A stretch of DNA of 64,000 nt, taken from positions 930,001 through 994,000 of the forward strand of contig CAWUHX010000020.1 of the NCBI GenBank assembly GCA_963922205.1, in the 5' to 3' direction. This document shows positions 13,074 through 24,717 of this stretch, piece by piece. Origin of the DNA: Romanomermis culicivorax (Eukaryota > Nematoda > Enoplea > Mermithida > Mermithidae). A model generated the notes under the pieces. That model had not been told where the DNA came from. It saw only the letters and a list, made by a program, of their open reading frames with translations, and searched no databases. Numbering within the stretch: the stretch's first letter is position 1; the number at the start of each line of letters is the position of its first letter. The position numbers were made by a program, and so were the translations under genes.

Positions 13074-14580
13074 CTCCATTTTCCAGTTTTAACCTGTACT
13101 GCTCGAATTCCACAGTTTTGAGCGCCGCCCACGTCACTGACGATATCGTCACCGATCATAACTACCTAAATCACCAATAATTTAGCATTGTGTTTTTGTA
13201 TTGTGCAGTTTGGCTTATCCAATATTTTTTTCTACTCATACAACTCAAGAGATTAAGCAGTGAAAAATTACTTCATCAGCCTTTAGGTTTAAGCTGTCTA
13301 GGGCCGCTAGAAAATACTTTTCCGTCGGCTTTCCGAATATTTCAGCCGTAATATCGCAGGCGTATTCTAAAGCTTTGGTAAAAGCCCCCAGATCCAACAT
13401 TAAGCCATTAGCTTCTTTATAAAATTTCCTATAAAGAGTAACAGACTAGATACTAACAGAGAAGATATCATTTTTCTAAACGGCATATCTTATACCCTGT
13501 ACCCATAGAAAAAAGTTTCGGTTCGGTCGAGTTGATCAATAAACGGAACGCTTGATTGAGATTATCATAAGTGAAAGAATCAGCTGCGTCACCTACAACG
13601 ACGCAATTCGGTTCGGATTGATCCAAATTTCGGAATTCATCTTTCAGTTCTTAAACGGTTGATGTAGAGTATGATAAATTTAGAGAAAATCTACTACTTT
13701 ACTTGGATGTACCAACAAGTAAGGCCTTAACATGCGTTTTTTTAATTCTTCCGCAACAATGGGAGCAGGGGTCAAAATATTATGCAAATTTACGTTGAAC
13801 CCTAATTTTTGCAATGTTGCTAACAACGACGACCTTGTGTGCTGCGTTTCGTTGCTGCACAGTCGGAAAGGGATTCGAAGTTCGACCAGTCTGAAAAACA
13901 GATATGGATAAATGTTTTAACATAGGAAGAGAAATATATGGCTACAGTAACCCGATGAAATTGAACATATTGCGTTTATTTTTTTCGAGTATGTGAAATC
14001 TGTTGAATTCTTTTCGACATATTTATACATAACAGCATAACTGCACTTATTCACAGCAACTGCAGTTCGTGGTGCTAATTTTATTGGATCAATTTTGAAA
14101 TATCTGAAGAAAGTAACACATATATTCGTGGCAAGAATTTGCCAAATGTATCTTTCCACAAGGTTCTTAAAACTGAGAATCATATAGGGATGGGCTTCTA
14201 CTACGCATTAATGAAAAATCTATAACTTCACGCAAGCCTGGAGCCAGGAATTTCTGTCGGTAGGGCCACAAATTTTTTTCACTCAATTTACTGTAAAATT
14301 GACATTTTTAACTTGACTTTTTATTGAAGGAGAAAAATTACCAACGGTCACTCACTACTTCTGCTTTTTTAACACTTGAAACATCTCGGGTGCATGGCCC
14401 TCCAACCCCTCTGCCTGCAGGCCTGACTTCACGGACAAAAACTCACCTGTCTATGGCATCTACGGAGCCAGGTATCGCTGTTCCACCGTCCAATCCACTA
14501 TCGTATAAAACACCATTGACGTCTAGCAGAAAACCTTTGACTTTCTTGTTCAGCCAGTCAGGTTTGTTGCTAATGTTCAT
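13074..14580 (-). CDS. LHPP: LHPP-like HAD phosphatase (5 exons, C-terminal exon missing)
   Basis: Exons are 14447-14580 (ATG at 14580), 13703-13890, 13496-13649, 13272-13428 and 13074-13165. All join in phase through GT-AG introns and give 241 codons. The family protein is about 270 residues, so roughly 30 C-terminal residues are missing, in an exon I could not find below 13074. The product should be a cytosolic phospholysine phosphohistidine inorganic pyrophosphate phosphatase of the HAD superfamily. HAD motif I reads DVNGVLYDSG (residues 20-29), with Asn two after the nucleophile Asp as in this subfamily, where Ser or Asn replaces the usual second Asp. Motif II is CSNET; LRPYLLVHP, GLMLDLG, ALEYAC and GKPTEKYF follow the family order. 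Motif IV is MIGDDIVSDVGGAQ, with the metal-binding aspartates. HDHD2 is the closest alternative, but GGGTAI-like spacing and the ALEYAC segment fit LHPP better. Confidence 0.9.
14230..14320 (-). repeat. Fragment of the GCCTGTAG repeat family
   Basis: This segment, in an intron of the LHPP-like gene, shares the stretch around TCACTCAATTTACTGTAAAA with copies near 37792-37968 and 42868-43000. It appears as a reversed, partial copy and is decayed. Confidence 0.5.
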
Positions 14581-15192
14581 CGTAAGAGATAAACCACACG
14601 TTCTAGAGCCTGAAATAATTTCTTGATTTGTGCATTGTTTACTGTATAGTAAAAATCGATTTCATTGGGGCAAATCTTGGTTTTTTGTGGTTTTTGCAGC
14701 GTTTTTTTTGTGCACGGACATTTGTGCCAATTGGCACAAAGGGCCAAAAAAATTTGTGCCTAAAAACATACTGAAAACTTTTAAAAAGTTTTATGCCAAA
14801 AGTTTGATAAAAACATAACTAAAGGTTACTTTTGCCGCACTAATTTGCATAAAAAAATCGTGCCAACTCTATTTTATCTTAAGCACGTCAGGGCGATAAG
14901 AAGAGACTGATGAAGAAAGCAGTTTATACGATTCGGAGAGAAATCAGGTGCTGCGAGAATTCAGATATTTTTATACAATTTTTCAGGCATTTTATATTTT
15001 TCTTTAATTTTCGGCTACGGATTTCTTCTAAACACCGATGTAAATAAATTAAGGATGTCCATAATGATTTTTCCTGAAAAAACTAGAACGGAAGTCACGC
15101 CGCGTAAATTTTTCGTTGAAAAATTGTGCCAACAAGGTAAATTTTTCTGTTTGAATCAAACACCGAAAATAAAAATTTCGGTTCTCCCAGTT
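14581..15192. other. Upstream of LHPP: possible promoter region plus transposon end
   Basis: This block precedes the LHPP-like start codon on the minus strand, so it should hold its promoter, but I see no clear element. At 14696 a sequence CAGCGTTTTTTTTGTGCAC begins, followed by repeats of GTGCC and GGCAC up to about 14865. This resembles the left end of a CAGGGTTTTTT-type element, but its other end was not found. Confidence 0.4.
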
Positions 15193-16253
15193 CAGGGTTT
15201 TTTCCGTACCCGTCGATCCATACCGTACGGAAATCTAGTGAAAAAATTTCCTTACCATCCTACCAATTTCCATACAATCATTATTTTCCACTTGCTTCAT
15301 AATAGTTCAAAGTATACATAGGTCCTAAAAGCAAGAACATGCTCGCTCACTGTAAAATTGATAAATTTACTTCACTTTTATCAGAAAAACGAGTAAACGC
15401 TAATTTTTTTGAACTTCATTCAAATCGCGTCAGTTCTAAACTTTTGCGACTGGCTTTCATGAGTTTTGGAGGAAAATAATGAAAATTCTGGCAAAACTAC
15501 CGATAAATTTTCATTTTAAGGCTTGTAAATTGTTGGAAAATGCATTTTCAGTTTATTCTTATTTCATAGGTTATCGATCGTAATCACTGTTTTTAAGCAT
15601 AGTTAATCATAATAATAAACGGTCTTTTCAGATGAATGAAACCATGAGAATTAAGGTTGCAAAAGATTCAGCAGCAAACATTCAATCTTTTAGTCCAAAA
15701 TTGTTAATGCCGGCGCGCAGCGCCGGAAAATTTCCTAAATTTCAATGTTCTAGAATGCAGGAAAATGTATCTTTTTCAAGATGTTTAATACAAAAATATG
15801 CAACCGATAGTTTGGATCCCCAATCAGATAAAACATCTGTCATTTTTCTGCTGTGATGATGTTTGAATCATATTTCAAATGGGAAGTTTATGTTCACAAA
15901 ACGGTAAAATATTCAAACACTGCAAAAGGATCGAGAAAGAGAAAAACTGTCAAGAAGCAATATAAGGTCGAACATTCATCCATGATGTGTTGATGTTCAA
16001 AGGTTATAAACAGAAGATAGGGCGACATTTTTCAACTGTGAACCAGAACTAACATTCAAAATTATAAATGATTCGAATCCGGCGCGAAGCGCCGAAAATT
16101 TTCAGGATTTTTTGTTTTAAAATGCATGAAAACTATTTCCAGACAGGAAATCCTATAACGTACAATCAAACAAATTGTCAGGCTTTAGGCTGCACTGTGC
16201 AAACTTTTTCGTACCGGCCCAAAAAAATCCGTCTGATACGGAAAAAAGCCCTG
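15193..16253 (+). mobile_element. CAGGGTTTTTT-type hAT-like element (CCGTAC word)
   Basis: The element begins CAGGGTTTTTTCCGTACCC and ends GATACGGAAAAAAGCCCTG. The flanking 8-mers TCCCAGTT and TTCCAGTT match at 7 of 8, a hAT-type target duplication. The word CCGTAC is repeated inside the ends. The small hairpin GGCGC-GAA-GCGCC occurs at about 16080. Open frames in it (74 and 84 codons) show no transposase motif, so it is taken as non-autonomous. Confidence 0.85.
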
Positions 16254-16745
16254 TTCCAGTTTACACACTTTCAAAGTAAAGTTAAACTTCTGAACTTCGA
16301 TTACGAATTGGCGATGATGTAAGTTGTCACTTTTCAAGTAACTTTTGCACCCTGTTGCTGTACGATTTACCAGTTTCTTAAAGTATCTACATCTTTTGTG
16401 ATTCCATTTACAGAACTTATTATTCGTACGACATTATAATACGTATTTCTTTTTGCATTTCTCTTTATTTTGTTTTGTGTAACAGCAATAAATATTTTTT
16501 ATTTATTTCATTTTTCATAGTTCACTTTCACACTCATCATACCTATAATTGAGGGGGGACTCCCAACATGGTCAACCCCATACCCAAACCTTCATCCAAA
16601 CTCAGAAAAATTGGGAAAAATAATTTTTTTGGGGAAAATTTCAGAATTTTTTCGACCCTCCCCTAACTGGTCAGATAGACCTCTTACAGGTATGACAATC
16701 ATCTTATAACGTTATACACACTTGGGTATAGTGGACGATTAAAAG
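16254..16745. other. Non-coding, repeat-like
   Basis: A stretch near 16550-16700 rich in CCCC and GGGG words (CTCCCAACATGG, CCCTCCCCTAACTGGTC) resembles the area 19500-19790. No element boundary could be set. Confidence 0.3.
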
Positions 16746-16991
16746 CAGACATGCACGGCAAGAATTTTCCAGTGGGGGAGGGTCCTCGGATTTTTCATCC
16801 AGGAGGGTAGGGGGCTCGGTGAGCAAAAAAAACAAAAAAAAGTTCTGAAATCTTATTTTTCATACAAAATATGTACAAAAATCATCAAAAAAGCGGTCTC
16901 GAAGAAAATTCAGGGGGGTGTTTGACGATTTTTTTGGGCCAGGGTCTCAGGTATGGGGGTTTACCCCACCTAGCCCCTATGTGCATATATG
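16746..16991 (+). mobile_element. CAGACATGCAC-family MITE, copy a
   Basis: This 246-base element has ends CAGACATGCACGGC and GTGCATATATG. Flanking 8-mers ATTAAAAG and ATTGAAAG match at 7 of 8. Inside are GTGAGCAAAAAAAAC, CATACAAAATATG and TTTGACGATTTTTTTGG, all shared with the other copies. It is non-coding. Confidence 0.85.
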
Positions 16992-17030
16992 ATTGAAAGG
17001 GGATTAATGGGGCGGGGCTTAGGGCGCAAG

Positions 17031-18213
17031 CAGGATTTTTTAGGCCAATTAAGAGCCATGGCTCCTAAAAATTTGGGGGCAAAAGCCAAATTGTCTTGTA
17101 AAAATTAGAGTCTAACAATCCTTTTGATTAGGTGAGTTTCCTGTCCGTATTCTATGCCTTAAAATAATACTGAAAATTTTCTGGCGCATCATGGCGGATT
17201 TCGAATAATTTATAATGCTTGGTATCATTTCTGTTGTATGGTTGGAAAATGTCGGCTTGGCTTATGCTTATGTATAGCTCTTATGTATCAGCATGTTATG
17301 GATGAATGTTTGACCTTGTCTTGTTTTTTTACATATTTGATGAAAATCTAGATTCTTTATTTTCACAAAATCGTTTTGTGGTCCTCTAGAATTTATAACT
17401 TTTGTGAACATAACTTTTAGCTTTTGGAAAATTATCAAGACATCATCAGCATGGGAAAATGGCAGTGATTCTTCTGTCTGAAAAAGCTATTGAAATTCTT
17501 TGTTGCTTGCCTAATTTTTGAACTTTAGTTTGCCCGACTGAAAACACGTTGAATTCACTGGAACATTAGACCTTTCATGCAGGAAATAGATATTAAAAAA
17601 ATATTCATTTTCCAACGCTAGGAATAGACAATCAAAATCCAAAATTTTTTTTCGATGCAGAGCGAGGACATTAATTACCGATCTCAAAGTCTGAAGTAAA
17701 ATACCTATTGCGCTTTTTATGGTTTATACATTTGAAAAAAAAATAATTTAGATCGAAAATGTTAGAAAAATGCTTCCACAAAACAAGTGGTGAAAATATT
17801 ACGATCGATCATCAGCAGTTGCAGAAGAATGTCCTGAAAAAATTAATTTTTTGACGTTTTAGAGGCTTCGGAATCAAAATTTTTCGGCACTAGGCGTCGA
17901 ACAAGTTACTTTAGCCAGACTTTTAATTTTTTCTCTAAAACTGAGGAACGTTTTAAAAGTCTGAAACTGACGCGAAGTGAATGAAATACAAGAGGAGTGA
18001 CTTTTAATCACTTTTTAATGAAATTACGTGAATTTATCATGTTTAGAGAGGGCACCTGATAATTTATGTGACCAAATCTTTTCCCAAAGTTACGCTTTGC
18101 AACCTGGTTTGTGCAAAAAAATTCTGATCATTGATTTGAATATTGATTGATCTAATAGGTGAGCTGTATTAGTCTGTGTGTGATTGAGAATGTATTCCAA
18201 AGGAGGTTAGGGG
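17031..18213. other. Decayed CAGGATTTTTT-type element and AT-rich DNA
   Basis: At 17031 a left end CAGGATTTTTTAGGCC begins, followed by GGAGCC/GGCTCC words. The interior to about 17560 is the reverse complement of 63300-63660, for example around GTTATGGATGAATGTTTGAC. The right end was not identified, so the element may be truncated anywhere up to 18213. No coding sequence was seen. Confidence 0.5.
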
Positions 18214-19497
18214 CAGACATGAATGGCAAAAATTTTCCGGGGTGAATGTCCTCAGACTTCTCATCGAAGAGGGTAAGGGGCTGAGTGAGCAAAAAGAAAC
18301 AAAAAAGTCGGCAAGCATGTTTATCAGTACTTAATATGCATTAAAATAATCAATAAAACTGTTTTCGAAAAAGTTCTGGCCAAGCTTTTTTTTAGTCATT
18401 TTAGGGGCCTGGGCCCCTGAAAGTTTGGAAATGGCTCCTAAAATTTTATGTCTAGGAGCCATTTTGGCTCCTAAAATTTCGACATATTCATTTATATTAT
18501 AGTGAATTGTAGCTGTTTTCATTCAATTTTAGATTTGAAGTAGGTGTTTTACAGGCTCTAAAATCATAAAACATCGAAAATTTCCTGCAGCTTCACGCCG
18601 CATCTTATATAATTTTTTTAATTAGTCCATTCACTGTTTCTCTACAAATCAAACTTTCTGGAAAAAAATTCTCAACGAAGGGAAAAAACATGGGGGTTCG
18701 ACATGGAAAAGATGAATTTTGGTGCATTTGATTGATGCAAAAGAATTCTGGTGATCAAAATCTCAATTTTTCCATTTTTGTTACTATTATTTTAAATATG
18801 GAGCCGAGTTTGAATTCATGATTATAATGGAGGTGATTTTCATAAATTTCAAGTTTAATTTGAGCTTGTCAAACTTATGAAAGCATGAACATATTTTTTA
18901 GTTTGTAAAATGACATATTTTCGAACCTTGTACGTTTATCGAATAAGTTATCCTTAAATTGATTTTCCAGCATTTAGAGTGTCAAAATCTGAAAAAAATC
19001 GTTGCATAACAGAAGCTGCAATTTCAAAAGCCTATACTTTTGAGTCGGAAGGAAATGAACTCAAGTGCAATCTTGGATGAAGATTTGTGCAAAATTAAAC
19101 GAAATATCGCGTTTTTTGCATAAAAAATTTTCTTTGCACAACGATTTCTGGGCCGATGTTTGTACGTGTGGAAGGATGCCTGTAACTGAAAACGCTGGGT
19201 GGAATTCAAATTTTGAACAGTGATTTTTTAAAACTCGTATCAACTGATTGAATATCTACATAATGTAATTATATAATACGTTCTACAGTGTGTTACAAGC
19301 ACGTTTTTCAATATTCTTCAATTAAAAATTTTTGGCTAAGTTTTTAATTTGGTCCCTAAAAATTTAGGCCTAGAAGCCATTTGGCTCCTGGTTTTCAAAC
19401 AAAAAAAAAGCCTGGTTCAGAGAGTGTTACGATTTTTTAGGGTGTTCAAGATCTCAGGTAGGAGGGTTTATCTCCCTACCCCCTATGTGCATGCGTG
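18214..19497 (+). mobile_element. CAGACATGCAC-family MITE, copy b, split by an insertion
   Basis: The left part (18214-18380) and right part (19415-19497) line up with the left and right portions of the 250-base copies. A separate element (18381-19414) sits between them. Flanking 8-mers GTTAGGGG and GTTTGGGA match at 6 of 8. Confidence 0.8.
18381..19414 (+). mobile_element. CAGGCTTTTTT-type hAT-like element (GGAGCC/GGCTCC word)
   Basis: It begins CAAGCTTTTTTTTAG and ends CAAAAAAAAAGCCTG. The words GGCTCCTAAAA and AGGAGCC recur inside both ends. It is inserted in MITE copy b, and the host sequence GTTCTGGC/GTTCAGAG appears on both sides (5 of 8 identical). Intact copies of the host have this segment only once, which supports a duplicated target site. 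No transposase was recognised. Confidence 0.75.
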
Positions 19498-20077
19498 GTT
19501 TGGGACCCCAAAACTTGGTCAACTACTCAAATGTTGGGACCCTCCCACACCAACTTCCGGTAGCCCTCAACACTCCCAACTTGAGAAAGTTGAGCACAAG
19601 ATAGCAACTTTTGGCCTTAGGAAAATTTTCGGTTTATTTTTGATCCTCATCAGGATTTTGGAAGAGTGGGTACCCCTACCCCACGAATTTCGGGTTTATC
19701 CCATACCCCAAGCGACCTGCGTTCTCACAGGTATAATTTTTGGCTTCTATAAATTTTGGATTTACCCCCAGCTGGTCTGAGGTCTTACTGGTATGTTCAA
19801 ATAGTTAAAAAAATGGCATTGCTGGCGCAATTTTTCGATCAAAAATGTATGCAGCTGACTTCATCTTCGTCACAAGTGAGCAGTTTTAAACATCTTCTAC
19901 AGATTTGATAGAAACAAAAACGCAGGTGGGAGGAATCAAAGGGAAGCATAAACTAGATAAAAAATCTTATGAGATACGTGAATTCCTTCAGTATTGCATT
20001 TTTTACAAATCGTGAACTGTTTTTTTGGATAGTTTTTCGTATCTCACTAGCATGCGATTTTTTAGTTGCATTGACAC
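19498..20077. other. Non-coding repeat-like stretch with a chance open frame
   Basis: A 143-codon plus-strand frame (19349-19780) runs through transposon ends and C-rich repeat sequence. It has no family motif and crosses the boundary of the split MITE, so I read it as a chance frame. The region up to 20077 is otherwise featureless. Confidence 0.4.
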
Positions 20078-20327
20078 CAGACATGCACGGCAAAAATTTC
20101 CAGGGGGAAGGGTCCATGGACTATTCTCTAGGGGGTAGGGTGTGGGTGAGCAAAAAACAAAAAAAAAGTTCTGCAAGCCTGTTTTTCATACAAAACAACC
20201 ACAAAAATCATCAAAAAGACTGTCTTGGAAAAACTTCAGGGGGCGTTTGACGATTTTTTTTCGCCAGGGAGGTGGCCAGGGTCTCAGGTATAGGGATTTA
20301 CCCCCCTACCCCCTATGTGCATGTATG
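20078..20327 (+). mobile_element. CAGACATGCAC-family MITE, copy c (perfect 8-bp duplication)
   Basis: A complete 250-base copy. Ends CAGACATGCACGGC and GTGCATGTATG are flanked by identical 8-mers ATTGACAC (20070-20077 and 20328-20335). It is one of the youngest insertions of this family in the window and defines its edges well. Confidence 0.93.
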
Positions 20328-20436
20328 ATTGACACAAATTTTTTAGCTTCTAATGCTAAACGGCACAAATATAGTGTCCACAAAACACACAGCTTGTCCC
20401 TTCAAAAAGTGAAGTGTTCGATCAGTTCATGTCAAC

Positions 20437-21653
20437 CTGAGATGCATGGTGAAAATTTTGCATTTGGGTGTAGGCATGTGCACGGGATTGAAAAACTTGT
20501 CCGCTTCCCACTCGCATCAGCTTAAACCAATCCCGTCCCGCTCCCATCACTGGCCTGGTCTTCCCGTCCCGCGGGAATCCTGCAAACTTTTCATATAACA
20601 ATAAAATTTTTGTCGAACAGCCTAATACTTTCTGCAAATTTTGATATAATTAGATAGTAGATGTATATATTTAATATTCATGCTTAACTTAATAAATTGA
20701 TTTGAACTCGTGGCCTATCTTTCATTTTCGTAACGTGAAAATATTTATATAAAAAACAAAAAGCCATTAAAAACCAAAAACTGGCAATTTTAAAACTGTT
20801 TTTTCCAACTCTGAAAATAAAGTTATGGCATCAACAACGTCATCAGTAGGGCGTTCTTTTTCTGGAGAATTATACATATCATCACAAAAATCCATCAACA
20901 TATTTTTTGTTGGCACAAAATCAATAAAATTTGTATTAGACAGCATCACTGATTTTGTTTTATCAAATTTTTTCGTTGCAGGAGAATACAGTAAAAGTTA
21001 TTCTAGCTTGAGCTCAACTAAATCAAGCGAAGCCCTAAAAAACTGAAAATACTAAAATAACTTTAAAATAACCCTAAGTACACCTTAAAAATAAAAACCG
21101 TAGATTTAGGTCAAAAATCTAATCCTGGCAACACTTTCTCCGTTTTTAAATTTGAAAAAATTCTCTGCCTGCTACATTACAATACGGTAAAGGTATCAAG
21201 TTAAAACAATAGTTCTTTAAGCTAATAAGTTGAAAAAATTTGCAGGAGGAATGGAATATCTTTTTGCAGGAAAAGCGGGAAATACGTGCGGGAAGAAATT
21301 TCAGCAATTCCACCCGCTCCCGTCCCGTTTTCAAAAGAGTCATCCCGTTCCCGCCCGCGTCCCGCTGCGGGAAAAGCGGGCGGGAACGGGATCCCGTGCA
21401 CATCCCTATGGGTCGGTAAAACATGCGGGTTAGAAGGAAAATTCAAGGTAGGTTATACGAGGGGCATAAATTTCCTTCTGAAAGATCAATTTTGGCACAA
21501 ATACCTGTTCTTTGGCTATTTTTTTATATAATCCAGTAAGGTAAGTCGAAGGGGTGTAAATAGTCGTTTTAAAAAATTCAGGTTCAGGTATTCTGGTATT
21601 TTGGGTTTCGGGTAAGAGGGTTTACACCCCCGACCCTCTATGTGCATCTATAT
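20437..21653 (+). mobile_element. CAGACATGCAC-family MITE, decayed copy h, split by a hAT-like element
   Basis: The left part (20437-20470, GAGATGCATGGTGAAAATTT) and the right part (about 21409-21653, ending in CCCTCTATGTGCATCTATATG) match the two sides of the family. The TAGGCATG element at 20471-21408 lies between. The right part is longer than expected, so it may hold further sequence. Confidence 0.5.
20471..21408 (+). mobile_element. TAGNGATG-type hAT-like element (CCCGTCCCGC word)
   Basis: Ends TAGGCATGTGCACGGGAT and ATCCCGTGCACATCCCTA are reverse complements at 17 of 18 positions. Inside both ends, words such as CCCGTCCCGC and GCGGGA recur. The target duplication is unclear because both flanks are G-rich. 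No transposase is seen; the 20767-20949 and 20825-21046 frames are short and unsupported. Confidence 0.8.
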
Positions 21654-21682
21654 GCAGGTTAGGCGATGACATCAAATGAAAA

Positions 21683-22923
21683 ATGAAAAACTATATACGA
21701 TTCCTGCACCATGTTTTATCCCTCATCGGTGCGACTATAGGCAGATTTTTTCGGTCACTTTTGAAGACTATTCTATACTACTTTACCGGTCAAAGTGAAT
21801 TCGAACGAGCTATATCAGATGGAAAGTTGAGTGATTATGACAAGATCTTGCGACTTGGTGAGAAATTTATATTTTTGTGATAACAACGGAACAATTTTCT
21901 TACTTTGTATCTTGGGTTCCAGAAGCATCGCTAACCGATTCCACTTCCCTGAACTTCGTTCTGAAAGAATCGCCCGACAGTATAGATTGGGTCATTGGAA
22001 AGATTTTAGAAAAAGAGTTCGGCATCGACCAAAAAACTTTGATCGTAGAAAATCGACGGATAGAAGGAAAGAAGAATAAGAGATTAGGAATATTGCGGCG
22101 ATATTTGGAGCAATACTTGGCACAAATTTTAGGCTACGAACAGTTAAAAGCAGTAGTCGAGGGAAAGAGAACAGATTTTTATAGCTGCGAGAGAGTAGAT
22201 CACGAAAAGCTGTTAAATGAAGTAAGTGCATTGTGCAACTATATTTTTAAAAATATTTAAGCGATTTTTGGAAAGAGATTTTTCAATTTTCACTCATGTA
22301 TCGAAAACTGTCGAATTTTCGCTCTCCAATGAGAATAATTTCTTATTTTCAGCTATGGACAGTTTTACGTCCCGATCAACTTCTCAATGCAAGAATCAGT
22401 CCTCAATGGGCCAGCGAGTTGGGTTTCCAAGGAAACGATCCCGCAACGGACTTCCGCGGCATGGGGATTCTAGGTTTGGAACAGCTATTGTATTTTTCGA
22501 GACGCTATAACAAAATCGCCGTCAAAATTATGGAAAAATCCAAGAATCAAGAAAAGGGATACCCTTTCGCTATTGTCGGTATCAGCATGACCGCGCTTGC
22601 TCGAGACTTACTAAATTCCAACATTTTAAAACGTTATTTCGTCACGATTAGAGCCTGTAGATTACAAATCGGACCTAATGTGGAGGATTTCCATGAATTT
22701 TATTGTAAGAAAAAATCTTCCTCTCAGCTTGAAATGCATCATGGAATAGAAAGTAACTTTATTTTAAGGCAGAATTTTTTACTTATTCGATGAACTTTGG
22801 TACGAAAGTGAACCAGAATCAATTATGCAATACGTGCCTTTACGAAACCGATTTCGTGATGATTTGATAACGAAATTAGGAACCGATGAAGGGGTTAACG
22901 ACATGTGGAAGCTTTTCATTTGA
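21683..22923 (+). CDS. ELMOD: ELMO domain-containing protein (ELMOD1/2-type), complete
   Basis: Four coding exons, 21683-21857, 21923-22221, 22353-22704 and 22769-22923, join in phase to 326 residues, close to the roughly 290-330 usual for ELMOD1/2. ELMOD proteins act as GTPase-activating proteins for Arf-family small GTPases, at membranes. The N-terminus has a hydrophobic amphipathic stretch (residues 5-35). The ELMO domain holds GFQGNDPATDFRGMGILGL (residues 182-200), whose arginine in the DFRG segment matches the conserved arginine needed for GAP activity. It continues with PFAIVGISMTALAR, then FYCRIFYLFDELWYESEPES near the end. The acceptor of the last exon was set at AAG before GCAGAATTT because it restores the FYC codon; the nearer CAG would create a stop. 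Whether the orthologue is ELMOD1, 2 or 3 is not settled. Confidence 0.93.
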
Positions 22924-23013
22924 GTTTCTGTCTAAAGCTTTGCCTCGTTATCATCTTGTGTCATTTTTATTATTGGTTGGTATTTGTTGATTGAATGAAT
23001 ATGTACTATTATC

Positions 23014-23074
23014 AGTTGCTCATACGTCTCTTAGTGCACTAAATATTGGTGCACTAAGAGACGTATGAGCAACT
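23014..23074. repeat. Perfect 26-bp hairpin
   Basis: Two perfectly complementary 26-base arms (23014-23039 and 23049-23074) enclose a 9-base AT loop. It lies 91 bases after the ELMOD stop codon. The arms carry GTTGCTCATACG and its complement. It could be a hairpin in the ELMOD 3' untranslated region, a small foldback transposon, or a small-RNA precursor. Confidence 0.8.
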
Positions 23075-24717
23075 TACGTGCCATACGGCACTGTACGGCG
23101 AAGTCTAGTAACGCCCTTTATTCAGAAGTAAGCAAATAGTAAAGAGGAGAATGAAAAAATGAACGGACGAAAAAAAGAATTAAATGAAAACGAGAAACTG
23201 ATAACAAAAGTAAGTAAAGTAAAGAATGAGAAAAATGATGTAGTAAAATAAGTTGGAAAGAAATCAGGCTTGTATCTCCATTGCCCGACCACCCCTTTTC
23301 CCCGACCAATGCTTTAAATTCCCGATTCCCCGAGCAATGCAAAGTTTCTGGGACCACTATTTTTTATAATAATCCCGATTCCCCGAGTATATTTATGGCA
23401 CATTTTTTTCGTTTAAAATTTCTCTTAATCAAGAGAGCAACTACATACAGGGTGTTTCATAGAAAAGAATGCAATCGAGTCATCCGCTAATCTAACTGAT
23501 TTATTCTTCTGAAAAGATAAAAATTATTCGGATTAGCCAAACTCTCCCATTTTAATAAATTAAATTTTCGATGTTTGGTAAGAATAAATGTTGCAGGACT
23601 AAAATCTTCGATTTTTGACAAGAAATTAAAGAATTAATAAGACTAAATCAGACATTCGTTGCTTTATAAACCTGCTGTGGGCTTGAAGTTTTGTAAAGCA
23701 CCGTGGGAAAATAATGTGTATCTCAGTTTAAATTTTCTTGCAGGCAAGTTTAAATTTTTCTTACTTAATTCATAACATTAGTCGGGGAAAAGGGATGGTC
23801 GTGGAAAGGGCACACAATCGAAATCAGAAGAAAAAGTATGGAAAAAATAGCAGAAAACGGAAACAATAGCATACGACCCCACCTAAGAGCTCGGATACCC
23901 CCTGGTCCAAAAAAATCGCCAGATGACTGTACTTTTTTGGAAAAAAATTTTAATCACTTTCCGCTGTGTATGATAATGCTAACGGAGCGCTCTTTCTTTT
24001 TTGCTCACCGACACCCCACCCCTTCGATGAAAAGTTAAAGGACTCAGCGTGAAATTATGCCGCGTGCATGTTCGTGTCAGGCGGATACCTACGAAACAAT
24101 ATTTGCACCTCTTAAACTTTCTTTATTTTGGACTCGCTGTTAAATCTGAGATTTGGCAGACTGGTTTAGCCTCATTGCGATTTTTTTCGATTCCACTCCC
24201 CGCCAATTTTTCGATACAACCTTTCTGATTTCGTCGACCGACACCGAGTTTTATTTTTAAATCTAACAAATAGAACTGAGTTTCGTAAATTTAAAATTTT
24301 AAGAACGATTGACCGCACTTATCGTCATACCGTCAGGTAGACTTCCGATTCCAAAAGGGCGACAAATTTGATTCATAAACGATGAAAATGCATAGATGCA
24401 TACAGCTAATCAATAAATGCCAATATTTTCAACAGATTTTATTCTAGATTCATAACGAAAAAAACTAATAATAAACAGAACAAATTATATCGAATTGACG
24501 CTATTCAATAACAGAGAAAAATGCTCGCAATAAACGATTAAACAAAAAGCTAGGAATTAAAATTTTATGCACCATTTTCTACATGGAATCATACGATATT
24601 TTGACGCGTGAATTGGCGTGAATAAAAAGATGGCATTACTATGTGAACAATACTGAAAGACTTCATTACGAAACACTTTTACTGACGAAGTGTCTTTATA
24701 AGATTGGCATTGCGAGT
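23075..24717. other. Intergenic between convergent ELMOD and NTE genes
   Basis: It contains the words CGATTCCCCGA repeated near 23280-23390 and one decayed MITE at 23868-24075. The two genes converge here, so both 3' untranslated regions probably end in this block. No additional exon was found. Confidence 0.4.
23868..24075 (-). mobile_element. CAGACATGCAC-family MITE, decayed copy d
   Basis: In reversed orientation it keeps CCCCTGGTCCAAAAAAATCG, TTTTTTGCTCACC, CGATGAAAAGTTAAAGGACTC and the end CGTGCATGTTCG. Its left edge is uncertain. Confidence 0.55.

Noticed and set aside
19349..19780. 143-codon plus-strand open frame as a gene
   Set aside because: It crosses the end of a transposon and the right part of a split MITE, and its composition follows these repeats.
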